DNA of 64,000 bases, taken from Streptomyces albus subsp. chlorinus. GTDB taxonomy: Bacteria; Actinomycetota; Actinomycetes; Streptomycetales; Streptomycetaceae. A program made the position numbers and the translations under genes. Positions 61,625 through 64,000 of this stretch are shown here, piece after piece (the first letter of the stretch is position 1; every line of letters starts with the position of its first letter). Under the pieces are notes generated by a model that worked only from the letters and a program-made list of their open reading frames with translations, did not search any database and was not told where the DNA came from. Where the stretch lies: NCBI RefSeq assembly GCF_013302895.1, contig NZ_VJOK01000001.1:199566-263565 (forward strand), written 5' to 3'.

Positions 61625-62074
61625 GTGACCGTGAACGATGACGAGTCGCGCCCGGCCTTCGAGCGGGGCACCGGTTTCCTGCTGTCCCGCCTGGGCATGC
61701 TGGCCACACGGTCGTGGTCCGCGTTCCTGACCGAGCACGGACTGACCCAGAGCCAGTACGCGACGCTCGTGGCCCTCCGCGAGCACGGCCCCCTCGGCCA
61801 GCGGCGGCTCGCCCGGCTGGTGGCGATCGACGCCCGCAATCTCGTGGCCGTACTGGACTCCCTCTCCGCCGCGGGCTGGGTGCGGCGCGAGGCGGACCCG
61901 CACGACCGTCGCCGCCGGAGGGTGCGCCTCACCACGGCCGGCACCGCGCTCACCGACCGGCTCGCGGTCGAGACGCGCGGCGGCCAGGACACCTTTCTCG
62001 CCCCCCTCGGTGAGAACGAACGCCGACACCTCAACGAACTGCTTCAGCGGCTCTACGACGCGCACAGCCGCTGA
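61625..62074 (+). CDS. MarR-family regulator
   Basis: This 149-residue winged-helix protein has 'HGLTQSQYATLVALREHGPL', 'RRLARLVAIDARNLVAVLDS' and the wing 'ADPHDRRRRRVRLTTAGTAL'. The start is GTG 61625 or GTG 61631. It is divergent from the alpha/beta hydrolase, which it presumably represses through the GACATG-type palindrome. The 236-bp gap after it holds no gene. Confidence 0.9.
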   Translation: MTVNDDESRPAFERGTGFLLSRLGMLATRSWSAFLTEHGLTQSQYATLVALREHGPLGQRRLARLVAIDARNLVAVLDSLSAAGWVRREADPHDRRRRRVRLTTAGTALTDRLAVETRGGQDTFLAPLGENERRHLNELLQRLYDAHSR

Positions 62075-62310
62075 GCCGCACCGACGCCGCCGACACCGAG
62101 TCGCCGGCGCCTCCCGGGCAACCGAGTCGGCCGCGCGTCCCGAAGCGCTCGGCCAACGGCGCGGCGACATGCGCACCGACGGCGGGCGCGGTGAGAACCA
62201 GGCCGAGCACTTCCTGACCCGGCCGGGCCGGGCGGCGACCGCCATGACACGCGAGGGGCCAACGGCAGAGCGTCCCGGCGTCCGTGTCCCGTGCTCCTGA
62301 CGCGCGGCCG

Positions 62311-63114
62311 TCACCGCTGCGCGGTGGGGCGTACCACGATCTCGTTCACGTCGACCCGGTCGGGCTGGGCGATCGCGTAGGCGATGGCGTCCGCGATCGC
62401 CGCGGGGTCCAGCGCGATGGCGTCGCGGCGGGCCAGCAGTGCGGCGCGGGCGTCGGGATCGGCGACCGCGTGGACGAAGTCGGTGTGGACGAAGCCCGGG
62501 GAGACCACGGTGACGCGCACATCACCGGACTCCTGCCGCAGCCCTTCGCAGACGGTACGCACGGCCGTCTTCGTCGCGGAGTACACCGCCTGCCCGGGGA
62601 CGGTGCGGTACGCGGCGGTCGAGGCCACCGTCACGAGGTGTCCGCTCTCCTGCCCGCGGAAGACCGGCAGTGCGGCGGCGATGCCGTACAGGACGCCGCG
62701 CAGATTGACGTCGATCAGGTCGTCCCACTCGTCGACGCGCAACTCCCCCAGCTCGGAGACCGGTCCGATGCCGGCGTTGCTGACCAGGACGTCGAGCCGG
62801 CCGAACGCGGTGACCGCCGCCTCCACGAGGCGCACCAGGTCCGCACGCCGCCGCACGTCGGTCGGTACCCCGATGGCGCGGCCACCGTCGGCGCGGATCC
62901 GCGCGGCAAGCCGCTCCACGCGTTCGGCGCGCCGGGCGCCGAGGACGACCGCCGCCCCGCGCTCCGCCAGGGCGAGCGCGGTGGCCCGGCCTATCCCGCT
63001 GCTGGCGCCGGTGACGGCGACGACCTTGCCGCGCGCTTGCGTTCCGACTGTGTTCGTCGTTCTCTCCGTGTTCGTCACTCTCTCCGTATTCGTCGTTCTC
63101 TCCGTGTCCGGCAT
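62311..63114 (-). CDS. SDR-family oxidoreductase
   Basis: This 267-residue classical SDR has 'VVAVTGASSGIGRATALALA' (cofactor), 'VLVSNAGIG', catalytic Ser in 'LVTVASTAAYRTVPG' and Tyr/Lys in 'AVYSATKTAVRTVCEGLRQE'. The N-terminus carries a Thr/Asn/Glu-rich extension encoded by three 18-bp repeats ('TERTTNTERVTNTERTTNTV'), normally absent in the family. It is divergent from an MmyB-like HTH regulator, a common streptomycete pairing, and is likely under its control. Confidence 0.9.
   Translation of the reverse strand: MPDTERTTNTERVTNTERTTNTVGTQARGKVVAVTGASSGIGRATALALAERGAAVVLGARRAERVERLAARIRADGGRAIGVPTDVRRRADLVRLVEAAVTAFGRLDVLVSNAGIGPVSELGELRVDEWDDLIDVNLRGVLYGIAAALPVFRGQESGHLVTVASTAAYRTVPGQAVYSATKTAVRTVCEGLRQESGDVRVTVVSPGFVHTDFVHAVADPDARAALLARRDAIALDPAAIADAIAYAIAQPDRVDVNEIVVRPTAQR
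63052..63105 (-). repeat. 18-bp tandem repeats in SDR N-terminus
   Basis: Three 18-bp units (63052-63069, 63070-63087, 63088-63105), each close to gttcgtcgttctctccgt, encode repeated 'TERTTN'. In frame, so tolerated. Confidence 0.9.
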
Positions 63115-63428
63115 TGCTCTGGTGTCTCCTTCGGTCGGTCATGCGGCCGTCGCGCAGTCGGGTTCCGGTGAGCGGGAACCCGCGGTCCGGTACCGCATGC
63201 GGCGGCATCGGTCGAGGTCGGTGCCGGTGCGCCGCTACGTGGGTACATCGGTGCCGAGGGGTGGCGGCCAGCGATGCGGTCGGCGGGGCCGCTCCGGCAG
63301 ACCTTGCCGCCATGGCGCTCCCGGCGCCGTGAAGAAAACCGCGCGGCCCTGGTCCCGGCTTCAGTCTGCGGTAGGTTCGGCCTGGTATACAGAGCCCGTT
63401 TATTCTGGAACCGAAGGTGCCACCCACC
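63115..63428. promoter_or_regulatory. Divergent SDR / HTH-regulator region
   Basis: 314 bp with no gene. The A/T-richer stretch around 63380-63412 (ggtatacagagcccgtttat) is a good candidate for the regulator promoter and its operator. Confidence 0.45.
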
Positions 63429-64000
63429 GTGCGAAGCCATGAGGACCGGCGCCAGGAGCTGGGTGCTTTCCTGCGCAGCCGCAGAGAGCGGATCACCCCC
63501 GACGAGGTGGGGCTGCCCCGCACCGGCCGGCGCCGGACACCGGGACTGCGCCGGGAGGAACTCGCGCTGCTCGCCGGGATCAGCGCCACCTGGTACACGT
63601 ATCTGGAGCAGGGCCGGGACATCCGCACCTCGGACCAGGTGCTCGAAGCCCTCGCGTCGGCGCTGCGGCTCGACCGCCCCGAGCGCGATCACCTCTTCCA
63701 GCTCGCCGGCCACCCGCCCGCGGTCCGCACCGCGAAGGCCGAGCCGCTCGCCCCCGAGGTGGCGGCCGTCCCGCAGCTGCTCCAGCCGCAGCCGGCCTAT
63801 GTCATCGCCGGCAACTACGACGTGCTCAGCCGCAACGAGGCGGCCGACGCGCTCTTCCCGAACCTCGCCGGAGTGGCGGAGCGGCCCGCGAACCTCGTCC
63901 GCTGGACCTTTCTCGAACCCGCGGCCCGAGAGGTCGTCGTCGACTGGGAGCCGGAGGCACGCGGACTGCTCGCCCGGCTCCGCGCGCTGGCCGGGCGCCA
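63429..64000 (+). CDS. XRE-type HTH regulator, MmyB-like (C-terminus outside window)
   Basis: GTG 63429 opens a frame running off the window (190 codons seen). The N-terminal XRE HTH ('ELGAFLRSRRERITPDEVGL', 'TPGLRREELALLAGISATWY', 'YLEQGRDIRTSDQVLEALAS') is followed by an MmyB-like ligand-binding domain ('AYVIAGNYDVLSRNEAADAL', 'NLVRWTFLEPAAREVVVDWE'). Such regulators bind fatty-acid-like ligands in the MmyB structure and are typically divergent from an SDR or other oxidoreductase, as here. Confidence 0.92.
   Translation, partial: MRSHEDRRQELGAFLRSRRERITPDEVGLPRTGRRRTPGLRREELALLAGISATWYTYLEQGRDIRTSDQVLEALASALRLDRPERDHLFQLAGHPPAVRTAKAEPLAPEVAAVPQLLQPQPAYVIAGNYDVLSRNEAADALFPNLAGVAERPANLVRWTFLEPAAREVVVDWEPEARGLLARLRALAGR

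Noticed and set aside
63052..63105. Regular 18-bp repeats as a CRISPR array
   Set aside because: Units are directly adjacent with no spacers and lie in frame inside an SDR gene.

Overview
The window is about 72% G+C, with strong G/C third positions, frequent GTG starts, AAGGAG-type ribosome sites, dense short operons and many long GC hairpins. The gene content (NsdA-like TPR regulator, MmyB-like HTH regulator, many TetR/MarR/AraC regulators paired with exporters or oxidoreductases) points to a Streptomyces or close relative, in an accessory or arm-like part of the chromosome. No rRNA, tRNA, CRISPR array or intact insertion sequence was recognised.

Layout. 1-2.7 kb: two translationally coupled SPFH/band-7 membrane proteins. 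3.1-7.3 kb: a double-module Lrp/AsnC regulator divergent from an amidohydrolase and an MHS-type MFS symporter, then a strong terminator. 7.4-9.2 kb: decayed genes and one small hypothetical. 9.4-17 kb: the most striking locus, a tightly overlapping minus-strand operon encoding an acyltransferase, an acyl-CoA oxidase-like flavoprotein, two different KASIII (FabH-like) enzymes, an SDR ketoreductase, an acyl carrier protein and a KASII (FabF-like) enzyme. It looks like a compact discrete fatty-acid/polyketide-type pathway. Next to it are a TPR regulator (17.5-18.9 kb), an FAD monooxygenase with an MFS exporter (18.9-21.5 kb) and a TetR gene with a clear palindromic operator.

22-33 kb: MFS/MarR pair, a PLP-dependent decarboxylase, an MFS gene broken by a 26-bp tandem duplication, an EamA exporter divergent from an AsnC regulator, Sua5/TsaC (threonylcarbamoyl-AMP synthase) and a beta-carbonic anhydrase. 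33-47 kb: VOC/AraC pair, decayed SDR, two small secreted proteins, a phosphoesterase, hydrolases, two methyltransferases, an AraC regulator, an IS630-family remnant, an FAD monooxygenase/TetR pair and a vWA-domain protein. Three unusually long near-perfect inverted repeats lie in intergenic DNA here.

47.9-56 kb: a probable catabolic operon (flavin monooxygenase, RidA, DUF1028 Ntn-type protein, M20 amidohydrolase, MHS transporter, LysR regulator), followed by an APC amino-acid/amine permease. Its chemistry suggests breakdown of a nitrogen-containing or amide-linked compound. 56-64 kb: AraC regulator with an epoxide hydrolase, hypotheticals, a gene disrupted by a 23-bp tandem duplication and a compensating frameshift, a MarR/alpha-beta hydrolase pair, and an SDR divergent from an MmyB-like HTH regulator that runs off the window.

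Decayed genes are common (rhodanese, HbpS/GlcG-like, MFS, SDR, ABC ATPase, class III aminotransferase, IS630), as expected for an arm region under weak selection.
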